From assembly GCF_003217515.1 (NCBI RefSeq), contig NZ_QJSX01000028.1, positions 1-31,157 of the forward strand: DNA of 31,157 bases, given 5' to 3'. The translations under genes were made by a program, and so were the position numbers. Numbering within the stretch: position 1 is the stretch's first letter; each line of letters begins with the position of its first letter. Below the pieces are notes generated by a model that worked only from the letters and a program-made list of their open reading frames with translations, ran no database searches and was not told the origin of the DNA. This DNA is from Deinococcus yavapaiensis KR-236 (GTDB lineage Bacteria; Deinococcota; Deinococci; Deinococcales; Deinococcaceae). This document shows, piece after piece, positions 15,351 to 22,455 of this stretch.

Positions 15351-16334
15351 CTAGCGGTGGCCGACGATCACGTGCGGCACGTATGGCTCCTCCAGGTACG
15401 CCACGTCCTCCGCCGTGAGCTTCACGTCGAGCGCCAAAGCGGCTTCCTCGAGGTGCGAAATCTTCGTGGCCCCCACGATCGGCGCCGTCACGGGCGACTT
15501 TTGAAGAAGCCACGCCAAGGCAAGGCACGCGCGTGACACGCCGTACCTTTTCGCGAGTTCCGCCACGCGCTCCACGATCACGCGGTCCTGATCGACCGTC
15601 GCGTCGTACTTCATGCGCGCCACTTGATCCGTCTCGGCGCGCAGCGTTCCCTCCACCCCGACGTCCCGCGTGAGGCGCCCGCCCGCCAGGGGGCTGTACG
15701 GAATCACGCCGACGCCCTCTTCGCGGCACAGCGGCAGCATCTCCCGTTCCTCCTCTCGGTAGATGAGGTTCAGGTGGTTCTGCATCGACACGAAGCGCGT
15801 CCAGCCTTGCCGCTCGGCGACGTGCAAAGCCCGCTGGAACTGCCACGTCCACATCGCCGACGCGCCGATGTACCTCGCCTTGCCCGCCTTCACGACGTCG
15901 TGCAGCGCCTCCATCGTCTCCTCGATGGGCGTCGTGGAATCCCAGCGGTGAATTTGGTAGAGGTCGACGTAATCCGTCCCGAGCCGTTCGAGGCTCCGGT
16001 CGATTTCGCTCAAGATCCCCTTGCGCGACAGACCGCCGCCGTTCGGGCCTTCGCGCATCGTGCCGTGGACTTTGGTGGCAATGACGACTTCGTCGCGATT
16101 CGCGAAGTCTTTCAGGGCGCGTCCGACGATCTCCTCGCTGCGTCCCAGGGAGTAGACGTTGGCCGTGTCGAAGAAGTTGATGCCAAGTTCCAGGGCTTTG
16201 CGGATGACGGGTCGGCTGGCGTCCTCGTCGAGCACCCACTTGTGAACCCAACGCTGCGAGTCCCCGAAGCCCATGCATCCGAGGCAGATGCGAGAAACGT
16301 CCAATCCGGTGCGGCCGAGCTTCGTATATTCCAT
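15351..16334 (-). CDS. Aldo/keto reductase
   Basis: This is a 327-residue NADPH-dependent aldo/keto reductase with a TIM-barrel fold, of the group related to YajO/Tas-like and voltage-channel beta-subunit enzymes. The catalytic tetrad is complete: D56 (FFDTANVY), Y61, K88 (IATK) and H129 (LYQIHRWD). The C-terminal half shows the SPLAGGRLT segment and the PIVGATK cofactor-binding segment typical of the family. It reduces aldehydes or ketones; the physiological substrate is not visible. The ATG at 16334 has a weak AGGA about 10 nt upstream. The gene stands alone, converging on the MarR gene, with 305 bp between it and the upstream MFS gene. Confidence 0.9.
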   Translation of the reverse strand: MEYTKLGRTGLDVSRICLGCMGFGDSQRWVHKWVLDEDASRPVIRKALELGINFFDTANVYSLGRSEEIVGRALKDFANRDEVVIATKVHGTMREGPNGGGLSRKGILSEIDRSLERLGTDYVDLYQIHRWDSTTPIEETMEALHDVVKAGKARYIGASAMWTWQFQRALHVAERQGWTRFVSMQNHLNLIYREEEREMLPLCREEGVGVIPYSPLAGGRLTRDVGVEGTLRAETDQVARMKYDATVDQDRVIVERVAELAKRYGVSRACLALAWLLQKSPVTAPIVGATKISHLEEAALALDVKLTAEDVAYLEEPYVPHVIVGHR

Positions 16335-16639
16335 GATGTCCCGCTTCCTATCCTTCGCGGTCGACCGCTTTCGTCGAGGCGAGGAGAATCACCAGCGTAC
16401 CAAGCGGCAAGGCCGAGCCGCCATTTCCGAGTTCGTCCCGGAGTTGCAAAGTTGAACCATCGGGCTGACGGCGCTGCGTGCCACGCGAGGACGCCGAGCG
16501 CCCGTCGGTGGCACTCCGAGCAACGAGGGAGGGCGTGCCCGAACTTTCCCGGTTCGTCTTGAGCCCGGCCGCCGTGAAACGCCTTCCATGTCAGCAGGCA
16601 AGGCGCACTTGCCGACGGCGCGCGTTCATTCCCCCTCGG
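16335..16639. other. 305-bp gap upstream of the aldo/keto reductase
   Basis: No gene is supported. The only notable sequence is GTTGCAAAGTTGAACC at 16443-16458, a locally AT-richer stretch with two near-identical half motifs that could bind a regulator of the reductase gene. I see no strong promoter or terminator hairpin. Confidence 0.35.
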
Positions 16640-17839
16640 TCAGCGCGACAGTCGCCGGTACACCAGCGGAGCGCACGCGCCGACCGCCAGCAGACTCGCC
16701 GCGATGACGATCATCCCGACGCGCAACGACAGTTCGTGCGACACGAAGCCGATCAACGGCGGCCCCGCCAGGAAGCCCGCGTAGCCGATGCTCGCCACCA
16801 TCGCGATTCCCTTGCCGGCGAAGGCATGACCGGCCGTGCCGTACAAGACGGGCACGACGTTCGCAACGCCGATGCCGAACACCAAGAAGCCCAGCGCGGC
16901 GAGCAGCGGATTCAGCGTCAGCAGGCCCAGCAGCAGTCCGACGCCGCTCAGCAGCGCGCCGAAGGTCACGACGCGCGCGTCACCGTGACGGCTGCGCCAA
17001 CCGTCGCCGAGCAGACGGGCGACCGTCATGGCGAGGGTGAAGGCGGTGAAGGCCGCCCCGACCAACCCTCCGGACACCTTCAGGACGTCGGTGGAGTACA
17101 GTCCGCTCCAATCGCCGATGGCGCCTTCGCCAAGCATTCCCAGAAAGCACAGCACGCCGAGCAGCACGATCATCGACCGGCCGTGCCGCACGGGCGCGTT
17201 CGCCGTGGCGTCCTCCGACGGGCGCTCGGCGGTGTCTTCGTGTTTGGGCAGCAGCAGTCGTCCGACCACGCCGAGCAGGGCGAGGAAACCGGCGCTGACG
17301 AGCAGCGCGTGCGGCAGCGCGGCGACGCCCTCGCCGAGCAGGAAGCTGCCGAGCAGGGCCCCCGCGAGGGTGCCGAAGCTGAAGGCAGCGTGGAAGCTGC
17401 TCATGACCGGTTTGCGGCCCGCGCGCTCCACGACGACGCCCTGCGCGTTCATCGCGACGTCCATCACGCCGTTGGCAGCGCCGAACACGAGCAGGGCGGC
17501 GAACAGCAACGGCAAGCTGGGCGCGACGAAGGGCAGCAGCAGCGTGAGCGCGACGAGGACGCCCGCGACGAGAGTGACGAGACGGGTACCGTAACGAGCG
17601 GTGAGGTGACCGGTGCGAGGCATCGCGACGAGGCTTCCGACGGCGATGCCCAGCAAGGCGGTGCCGACGGTGGCGGGGTTGAGGTCGAGTTGGTCTCGGA
17701 CGCGCGGGATGTTGACGACCCAGGTGGCCATGGCGAGGCCGTTGGCGAAGAAGACGGCTCGGACGGCGGCGCGCGCCGCGGCGATGGTCCTGGGACGCGC
17801 ATCGAGTGGGGCGTTGGTGAGGATCTCGTCTTTGGTCAT
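16640..17839 (-). CDS. MFS transporter, YbjJ-like
   Basis: This 399-residue membrane protein has twelve hydrophobic segments in two six-helix halves, joined by a polar linker at about residues 200-225. The segments AMNAQGVVVER and SSFHAAFSFG resemble the YbjJ-like branch of the major facilitator superfamily, whose substrates are poorly known. A degenerate motif A (GHLTARYGTR) follows helix 2. AGGAG 6 nt before the ATG at 17839 sets the start. The promoter appears to be at 17940-17968, and the leader between contains a perfect 17-bp hairpin, which is unusual. It is not part of an operon. Confidence 0.85.
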   Translation of the reverse strand: MTKDEILTNAPLDARPRTIAAARAAVRAVFFANGLAMATWVVNIPRVRDQLDLNPATVGTALLGIAVGSLVAMPRTGHLTARYGTRLVTLVAGVLVALTLLLPFVAPSLPLLFAALLVFGAANGVMDVAMNAQGVVVERAGRKPVMSSFHAAFSFGTLAGALLGSFLLGEGVAALPHALLVSAGFLALLGVVGRLLLPKHEDTAERPSEDATANAPVRHGRSMIVLLGVLCFLGMLGEGAIGDWSGLYSTDVLKVSGGLVGAAFTAFTLAMTVARLLGDGWRSRHGDARVVTFGALLSGVGLLLGLLTLNPLLAALGFLVFGIGVANVVPVLYGTAGHAFAGKGIAMVASIGYAGFLAGPPLIGFVSHELSLRVGMIVIAASLLAVGACAPLVYRRLSR

Positions 17840-17869
17840 AAGGCGCTCCTGCGGCGGGTCGGTTTGTGC

Positions 17870-17910
17870 CTGATACCTCCTCGCGTCGTGCTGACGCGAG
17901 GAGGTATCAG
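17870..17910 (-). repeat. Perfect 17-bp inverted repeat in the leader of the YbjJ-like gene
   Basis: CTGATACCTCCTCGCGT (17870-17886) is perfectly matched by its complement at 17894-17910 with a 7-nt loop. On the minus-strand transcript it falls between the start site (about 17933) and the start codon. The stem contains CCTCCT opposite AGGAGG, so one arm could also pair with the true ribosome site (AGGAG near 17845-17850). It may be an operator or an RNA switch. Confidence 0.7.
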
Positions 17911-17939
17911 CATGAGCGCACCCCGCTTCTTGAACGTTT

Positions 17940-17968
17940 AAGTTAGCAGGAAGGGAGGCTCACTTCAA
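17940..17968 (-). promoter_or_regulatory. Promoter of the YbjJ-like MFS gene
   Basis: On the minus strand TTGAAG (17968-17963) and TAACTT (17945-17940) are separated by exactly 17 bp. Transcription would start near 17933, leaving about 93 nt of leader that contains the 17-bp hairpin. Confidence 0.65.
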
Positions 17969-17980
17969 GAAGGAAACCCT

Positions 17981-18010
17981 TTGACAACGAAGATTTCTCG
18001 CCGATAGCAT
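17981..18010 (+). promoter_or_regulatory. Orphan promoter with consensus -35 TTGACA
   Basis: TTGACA at 17981-17986 is a perfect -35, followed after 18 bp by TAGCAT (18005-18010). It points to the right, into a region without a credible plus-strand gene and toward the 3' end of the minus-strand LysR gene. A small RNA or a lost gene are possible. Confidence 0.5.
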
Positions 18011-18172
18011 CGAAGCCTTCGTGTTCCAGCGCAAGCCTGTGCGACGCCCTGAGCGGACAATTCATGCGGCGCTCGGGTTCTGTAGAAAGGGCGCGATGGA
18101 CGGGCGCGGACGGCGGCGTGGAGTGGCGACTCCTCGTGCTCCTCGGTTACAAGAGCCTGTGCGACTTGGCCT

Positions 18173-19114
18173 TCAAGTGTCGAGGGACGCGAACGTTTCG
18201 TCACCACGGTGGTCTCGCAGCGCCGATCGCAACGCGGACGACAGCGCGTCTTGCGCGCCGGACGCCTCCGTTCCCGCCGCCCACAACACTTTGATCTGCA
18301 CCGACGGCAACGGTCGTTCCAACCTCAACTCGACCAACTCGCCGGTCCGCACGTCGTCTCGCAGCACGAACCCCGGCAGCAGTGCCAGCGCGTCCGATTC
18401 GGATTTCAAATACCGCTTCACCGCCTCGATGCTGCCCAGCGCCTGCATCCGCACCTCGGGAAAGCCCGCCGATCGGAACACGCCGCCCAGCAGTCGCGCG
18501 TACGTTCCAGCCGTATACGTCATCATCACCACTCGGTCGCACACGTCACCGAGCCGAACCACGCGACCGACCAGCGGATGTGATGGCCCAGCGCACAACA
18601 CGAGCGGCGTCTCTCCCAACGTCACCGCGCCTTCACGCTCGTCCTCGGGTCGCGCGGGCTCCACCAACACGGCGACGTCGGCGTGACCCGTCAGCACCTG
18701 CTCTCGAATGGCCGGGCACAACCCCAGCTGCACTTGCAGCCTCAAGTGCGGCAGCGTCCGCCCGATGCGCCTCGTGACCTCGGGAAGCAGGTACGTGCTG
18801 ACCGATTCGTTCGTGGCGAGCATCAAGCTTTTCTCCCGCTCCGCTTCGAACGCTCGCACGACGTCGAGAAGGTCCGTCTCGGCAGTGGCGAGGCGACGAG
18901 CATCGGAAAGGATCGCTTCGCCGAGCGCCGAGAGACGCACTCGGCGGCCCTCACGGGTGAAGAGCGGCTGACCGAGCGCGCGTTCGAATTCTCGGATCGC
19001 GGTCGAGACCGTACTTTGCGCGACGTCCAGGGACCGGGCGGCACGCGTGAAACTGCCGTGTTGATGCACGGCGAGGAACATTCGCACTTGCCGCAAGTCA
19101 ACGCCGGGCTTCAC
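18173..19114 (-). CDS. LysR-family transcriptional regulator
   Basis: This 313-residue protein has the LysR winged helix at about residues 6-65 (VRMFLAVHQHGSFTRAARSLDVAQSTVSTAI, then LFTREGRRVRLSALG). The two-lobed effector domain extends from about 95 to 300. LysR proteins bind a small effector and usually activate a divergent gene. Here the divergent gene is the F420-dependent-reductase-like protein at 19257, and a strikingly symmetrical palindrome lies between them. The GTG at 19114 is supported by TAGCCT 6 nt upstream with TTGCCT 17 bp before that, so it is probably a leaderless transcript. No Shine-Dalgarno sequence is present. Confidence 0.88.
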   Translation of the reverse strand: MKPGVDLRQVRMFLAVHQHGSFTRAARSLDVAQSTVSTAIREFERALGQPLFTREGRRVRLSALGEAILSDARRLATAETDLLDVVRAFEAEREKSLMLATNESVSTYLLPEVTRRIGRTLPHLRLQVQLGLCPAIREQVLTGHADVAVLVEPARPEDEREGAVTLGETPLVLCAGPSHPLVGRVVRLGDVCDRVVMMTYTAGTYARLLGGVFRSAGFPEVRMQALGSIEAVKRYLKSESDALALLPGFVLRDDVRTGELVELRLERPLPSVQIKVLWAAGTEASGAQDALSSALRSALRDHRGDETFASLDT

Positions 19115-19120
19115 GAGTGA

Positions 19121-19149
19121 AGGCTACCGAACGTCACCACCGAAGGCAA
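19121..19149 (-). promoter_or_regulatory. Leaderless promoter of the LysR gene
   Basis: On the minus strand TTGCCT (19149-19144), a 17-bp spacer, and TAGCCT (19126-19121) precede the GTG at 19114 by 6 nt. The -35 is adjacent to the palindrome at 19154-19190, which fits autoregulation. Confidence 0.65.
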
Positions 19150-19153
19150 CCGC

Positions 19154-19190
19154 CGATGCTCGGCATCGGCATGTTCGATGCCGAGCATCG
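19154..19190. promoter_or_regulatory. Nested palindrome, probable LysR operator
   Basis: Two perfect 15-bp arms, CGATGCTCGGCATCG (19154-19168) and its exact complement (19176-19190), flank a 7-bp centre. Each arm is itself a palindrome (GATGC-3-GCATC), so the site offers two or more identical dimer sites 22 bp apart, about two helical turns. It lies between the divergent LysR gene and its neighbour. Confidence 0.75.
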
Positions 19191-19256
19191 ACGTTCTTGA
19201 TTTCTGCGGGCTTCTCCTACGCTGAGCCTACGGCCCGAGAGCCAAGGAGGAATCGC

Positions 19257-19901
19257 ATGAACGTGACAGTCGTTGGAACCGGAGACATGGGCCGCGCGCT
19301 CGTCCGCGCGCTCGCCCCGCATCACCGAGTTCGCTGGACCGGTCGTTCGGTCGACGTGACCGAAGGGCGCCTCGAAGAGCTCGGCTTGCGAGGTCGAGTC
19401 GAAGCGGCCGAGCTTGCATCGGCGTTGGACGCGGACGTCGTTGTCTTGGCGTTATGGCATCGTCACGCGAGGGAGTTCGCACGCGAGTACGCCGAGGTGC
19501 TCGCCGGAAAGGTCGTGGTGGACATCGCCAACCCCTTCACGGAGGACTTCGAGGACTTTTTCCTGCCGTACGACACGTCGGCGGCCGAGGAGCTTCAAAA
19601 GCTGTTGCCGGGCTCCGTCGTGGTGGGCGCCTTCAAGAACACCTTCGTGGCGGTGTTCGACACGCCGCAGTTCGAGGAGGGCGCGTCGGACGTGCTCGTC
19701 ACGTGCGACGACGTGCACGCCCGAACGCTGGTGTCGGCCTTGCTCGCGCCACTTCCGTTTCGCGTGCTAGACGCGGGGTTGCTGCGAAACAACCGGGTGA
19801 TCGAACGAATGACGTTGCTGTCGCGCGAAGTCGGTCGACGGCACGGATTCACCCGTCGGCTGTCGTACCGGCTGCTCGGCGCCTCCCGAAGCGACCGATG
19901 A
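19257..19901 (+). CDS. NADP oxidoreductase, coenzyme F420-dependent-like
   Basis: This 214-residue protein has an N-terminal Rossmann fold with GTGDMG at residues 7-12. It resembles the F420-dependent NADP reductase/NADP-binding family: VVLALWHRHAREFAREY and the VVDIANPFTEDF segment match the cofactor-domain pattern. The C-terminal part is helical. True F420 use is not established by the sequence, as many relatives act on other redox substrates. AAGGAGG six nt before the ATG at 19257 fixes the start. It is divergent from a LysR gene and likely controlled through the palindrome at 19154-19190. Confidence 0.75.
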   Translation: MNVTVVGTGDMGRALVRALAPHHRVRWTGRSVDVTEGRLEELGLRGRVEAAELASALDADVVVLALWHRHAREFAREYAEVLAGKVVVDIANPFTEDFEDFFLPYDTSAAEELQKLLPGSVVVGAFKNTFVAVFDTPQFEEGASDVLVTCDDVHARTLVSALLAPLPFRVLDAGLLRNNRVIERMTLLSREVGRRHGFTRRLSYRLLGASRSDR

Positions 19902-20347
19902 CGCGAACGAGGCGGCGCGGCCGTACCTTTGGACTCGTCGTCATGGTTCCAACCTCGTCGAGGCGTTGCACGGACGGCGAGGACGCTGGCACGTCGAAGG
20001 GCACGGGCGGGCGCGCCGACGCGCCCGCGGTGCGTGCCCGAAGCGACCGCCCACGAGTGATTTCGATCGTTCCAGTACGACAAGGGCCGCTCGAAGGACG
20101 TCGAGTCGAGGGGAACGGTCACGCGCGTCCAACCGACGAGTTTCTTCGGGCAAGCCCAGGTACACTCGCGCGACTTACGTGCTACGTGTGACCGCCCGTG
20201 CGATTCGACAAAGATGGCGTACTTGGATTGAAAGAACGAGTGGCGCATCGAGGACTACGAGTAAGCGCGATTCGCCGCGCGCTCCTCGACGGTCCGTGAA
20301 TTCGCCTTGGATTCTCCCTGGGATCGAAGAGCGCGCGGGTCGTGGTT
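19902..20347. other. 446-bp gap with a GC-rich hairpin
   Basis: No gene is supported. A strong GC hairpin lies at 19999-20039: CGGGCGCG (20008-20015) pairs with CGCGCCCG (20020-20027), and the outer GGGCACG and CGTGCCC also pair. It may terminate the upstream gene. At 20214-20264 a frame reading MAYLD, a stop, then KNEWRIEDYE and another stop looks like a possible coding remnant, but it is too short to assign. Confidence 0.4.
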
Positions 20348-20890
20348 TCACAGCTCGGGGAGGGTTTCGAGTTCCGACCAGAAGCGCACGCAAGCCTCCT
20401 CGTACAGCAGGCCCATGCGCAGCGTGTGGGCCTGCAAAGCTTCCGCGCCCTTCAGGGAGGCCGCCAAGTGCTGGTACTCGATGAGACGCGCGGCGTGCAG
20501 TTCGCGCTGTTCGGCGGCGAGGGCGCGGGTGAGTTCCGGCGGTCCCTGCCGAGCGAAGAACAGTCGCAGCAAGCCCGGATCGCGCAGTTCGCCCGAACCG
20601 GCGGGCGTGGCGAGCCAGGCGCGCAGAGCGTCGCGGCCGGTGGCCGTGAGGTGATAGACGCGCCGCCGCCGCCCGCCTTCCTCCTGTTGCTCTTCGAGCA
20701 GGCCGAGGGTGGCGAGGCGTTGTGGTTCGGCGTAGAGCTGGGAGCGCGGAAAGCTCCAGAAGTACCCGACCGAGGTGTCCACGTAGCGCTTCATGTCGTA
20801 CGAGGTGGCGGGGCCGTGTTCGGCGAGCATGCCGAGGACGATGTACGAGATGGCGGTGAGCGTGGGGGGACTTGCGGTCGTCATGGTCAT
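20348..20890 (-). CDS. PadR-family transcriptional regulator
   Basis: This 180-residue protein has the PadR winged helix at residues about 12-90 (YIVLGMLAEHGPATSYDMKRYVD, then SQLYAEPQRLATLGLLEEQQEEGGRRRRVYHLTATG). The C-terminal alpha-helical dimer domain (about 95-175, Vir-type) completes the family layout. PadR proteins usually repress genes for phenolic or drug stress responses. A perfect TATAAT (minus strand, 20921-20916) lies about 26 nt before the ATG at 20890, inside a 23-bp palindrome, so autoregulation and control of the divergent DUF4188 gene are likely. No clear Shine-Dalgarno precedes 20890; the next ATG at 20884 is possible. Confidence 0.87.
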   Translation of the reverse strand: MTMTTASPPTLTAISYIVLGMLAEHGPATSYDMKRYVDTSVGYFWSFPRSQLYAEPQRLATLGLLEEQQEEGGRRRRVYHLTATGRDALRAWLATPAGSGELRDPGLLRLFFARQGPPELTRALAAEQRELHAARLIEYQHLAASLKGAEALQAHTLRMGLLYEEACVRFWSELETLPEL

Positions 20891-20906
20891 CAGTGTACTC
20901 TTTTCT

Positions 20907-20929
20907 AGACGGTCCATTATAGACCATCT
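20907..20929. promoter_or_regulatory. Probable PadR operator (23-bp palindrome over a TATAAT -10)
   Basis: An inverted repeat centred on 20918, reading AGAcGGTCcAT on the left and ATaGACCaTCT on the right, has 9 of 11 pairs matching. The minus-strand TATAAT of the PadR gene (20921-20916) lies in its middle. It is 23 bp upstream of the divergent DUF4188 gene's start. Confidence 0.75.
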
Positions 20930-20951
20930 GAATAGGACTAGGAGGAACGCC

Positions 20952-21443
20952 ATGAACCAACCTGCCGCTCCCCGCCCCGAAACCGCCCGCATGACCGCCG
21001 AGCTCGACGGCGACTTCGTGGTGTTCCTGATCGGCATGCAAATCAACCGGCCCTGGCGCGTTCAGGCCTGGCTGCCGGTCCTCCTCGCGATGCCGCGCAT
21101 GCTTCGAGAACTTCAAGAGCAGCCTCAGCTCGGCTGCCTCGCCAGCTGGAATACCGGCTTCACGGTCGTGCAGTATTGGCGCAGTACCGAACACCTGATG
21201 GCGTACGCGCGCGCCCGTGACCACCAGCATCTTCCCGCCTGGCAAGCGTTCAACCGGCGCGCTCGGCGGGCGGCGGGCGACGTCGGCATCTGGCACGAGA
21301 CGTTCCGAGTTCAAGCGGGCGCCTACGAGACGGTCTACGTCGGAACCGGCCCGCGCGGGCTGGGCAGAGCGGGCAACCTGCACCCCGCGACGCACGGACG
21401 CGCGACCGCCGAGGGACGCCTTCGTGGAGCGCCAACGTCATAA
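20952..21443 (+). CDS. DUF4188-family protein, monooxygenase-like
   Basis: This 163-residue protein matches the DUF4188 pattern (ferredoxin-like fold resembling small haem-type monooxygenases): FVVFLIGMQINRPWRVQAWLPVL, then GCLASWNTGFTVVQYWRSTEHLMAYAR and a terminal IWHETFRV. Family members are annotated as monooxygenases or phenylacetaldoxime dehydratase-like, but the activity is unproven. AGGAGG six nt before the ATG at 20952 fixes the start. It is divergent from a PadR gene and shares a 23-bp operator with it, so it is probably induced by whatever the PadR senses. The 25 C-terminal residues are unconserved. Confidence 0.78.
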   Translation: MNQPAAPRPETARMTAELDGDFVVFLIGMQINRPWRVQAWLPVLLAMPRMLRELQEQPQLGCLASWNTGFTVVQYWRSTEHLMAYARARDHQHLPAWQAFNRRARRAAGDVGIWHETFRVQAGAYETVYVGTGPRGLGRAGNLHPATHGRATAEGRLRGAPTS

Positions 21444-21601
21444 CGCCTCGGCGTTCGCGTACGCCCGACGCGAAGTCGCGGCTTCCGACTCCGAACGTGG
21501 AACGAGAGAACTGCCGTGACTTCACGCTTTCCCAGAACGTAGAGTTCGCATCGTCTCGGATTCGGACCGTCGCCCGTGGCGGCGCTTCAGTCATCACTCA
21601 T

Positions 21602-21642
21602 GGCGGCTCGAACGGGGCATAGAGCGTCCCGTTCGAGCCGCC
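21602..21642. terminator. Perfect 15-bp hairpin between convergent genes
   Basis: GGCGGCTCGAACGGG (21602-21616) and its exact complement (21628-21642) enclose an 11-nt loop. It lies between the 3' ends of the DUF4188 gene and the convergent TetR gene. There is no T-run on either side, so it would be a bidirectional, U-tract-free terminator. Confidence 0.6.
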
Positions 21643-21739
21643 CCGATGAATTCGGGAGCTTCGGAGCGAGCTTTGGAAATGCGAAATCGCTCTAGGCGCC
21701 AGGCAAACGAGCCTTGGCGTCCCTCGCGGCTCGTGGCTC

Positions 21740-22384
21740 TCAACGCTCGTCCAGAGCCAAGCGTAGATACCCGAGTAGGGCCAGTCGCACCTGAGCGCGA
21801 ATATGCGGATCGGAAGCGCCGCCGGGGTCGATGGTGTACAAGGCGTCGGCCAGGTGAAGGGTCATCTGCGCCATCAAGCGATTTCGAACGGGGTCGCTGC
21901 CGGGGCGGCGCAGTTGCGCCATCTGCTCCAAGCGTTCCTGAACGGCCCGCCGTACGGTGGTAGGAGCGCCGATCTGCGCCGCGGTCAGCAAAAAGCCCAG
22001 CAACCCGCCGGACTCGCGTTGCAAGCGCGCGTGGACGCCGAGCACCTCGTCGATCAGCTCCGAAAGCGGACGGTGCGGGTGCGCCAGGGCCACGTCCAGT
22101 TCCTCGCCCAGCCGCGCCGTCCAGAAGCGTTGAAGTTCGGAGAACAGCGCCATCTTGTTGGGGAAGAACTGGTAGAGAGATCCCACCGAGACGCCCGCCG
22201 TCTCGGCGATCCGATTGGTGGTCGCCTGCTCGAATCCTTCGGTCGTGAAAACTCGCGCCGCGGCGTTCAGCAGACGCTCCACCATCTGGCGGCTGCGGGC
22301 CTGCCGGGGAGTCTTGCGCGTGGAGAACGCGAGTGGCACCTCTCGCTCCCCGGGGCGTTTCGAGTCCGGAGCGATCTTTTTCAT
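21740..22384 (-). CDS. TetR-family transcriptional regulator
   Basis: This 214-residue protein has the TetR helix-turn-helix at about residues 30-80 (QMVERLLNAAARVFTTEGFEQATTNRIAETAGVSVGSLYQFFPNKMALF). The rest is a helical ligand-binding domain. It is divergent from the hydrolase/dehydrogenase/esterase/monooxygenase operon and most likely represses it, released by a hydrophobic substrate. The ATG at 22384 is used here, but its ribosome site is poor (GAAGG directly adjacent). A GTG at 22339 with GGGGAG six bases upstream is a good alternative and would give a more usual N-terminal length. A candidate minus-strand promoter (TTCACG, 17 bp, TAGGAT at 22437-22432) overlaps the operon promoter. 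Confidence 0.85.
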   Translation of the reverse strand: MKKIAPDSKRPGEREVPLAFSTRKTPRQARSRQMVERLLNAAARVFTTEGFEQATTNRIAETAGVSVGSLYQFFPNKMALFSELQRFWTARLGEELDVALAHPHRPLSELIDEVLGVHARLQRESGGLLGFLLTAAQIGAPTTVRRAVQERLEQMAQLRRPGSDPVRNRLMAQMTLHLADALYTIDPGGASDPHIRAQVRLALLGYLRLALDER

Positions 22385-22399
22385 CCTTCGAAACGCGAG

Positions 22400-22428
22400 T
22401 TGAGAAAGTGAGCAATCATTCGCATACT
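22400..22428 (+). promoter_or_regulatory. Promoter of the hydrolase-SDR-esterase-monooxygenase operon
   Basis: TTGAGA (22400-22405) and CATACT (22423-22428) are separated by 17 bp. A start near 22435 leaves about 20 nt with AGGAGG (22446-22451) before the GTG. No perfect palindrome is visible here, so the TetR operator remains undefined. Confidence 0.65.
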
Positions 22429-22455
22429 GTCATCCTAGCTTTCACAGGAGGTGGC

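Larger units (their letters stand above)
17840..18172. other. 333-bp gap holding divergent promoters and hairpin
   Basis: Besides the hairpin and the two divergent promoters, the 18030-18165 stretch holds two copies of GCCTGTGCGAC about 120 bp apart. No reading frame in either direction looks like a protein. A 9-codon frame (17912-17941) has an AGGAGG 7 nt upstream, but its ribosome site is part of the hairpin and no plus-strand promoter precedes it. Confidence 0.4.

Noticed and set aside
16478..17941. A 487-codon plus-strand open frame opposite the YbjJ-like gene
   Set aside because: The product is rich in Gln, Arg and Glu with no hydrophobic core, as expected from an antisense frame of a membrane protein gene.
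17912..17941. Nine-codon ORF with AGGAGG seven bases upstream
   Set aside because: Its ribosome site is one arm of the perfect hairpin and no plus-strand promoter lies upstream, so it is likely a coincidence.
18021..18686. A 221-codon plus-strand frame downstream of the orphan TTGACA promoter
   Set aside because: Most of it is antisense to the well-supported LysR gene, with no ribosome site and a Ser/Arg/Pro-rich product.
20214..20264. Short frame MAYLD, stop, KNEWRIEDYE, stop
   Set aside because: It looks like a possible coding remnant with one nonsense change, but it is too short and lacks recognisable family features.
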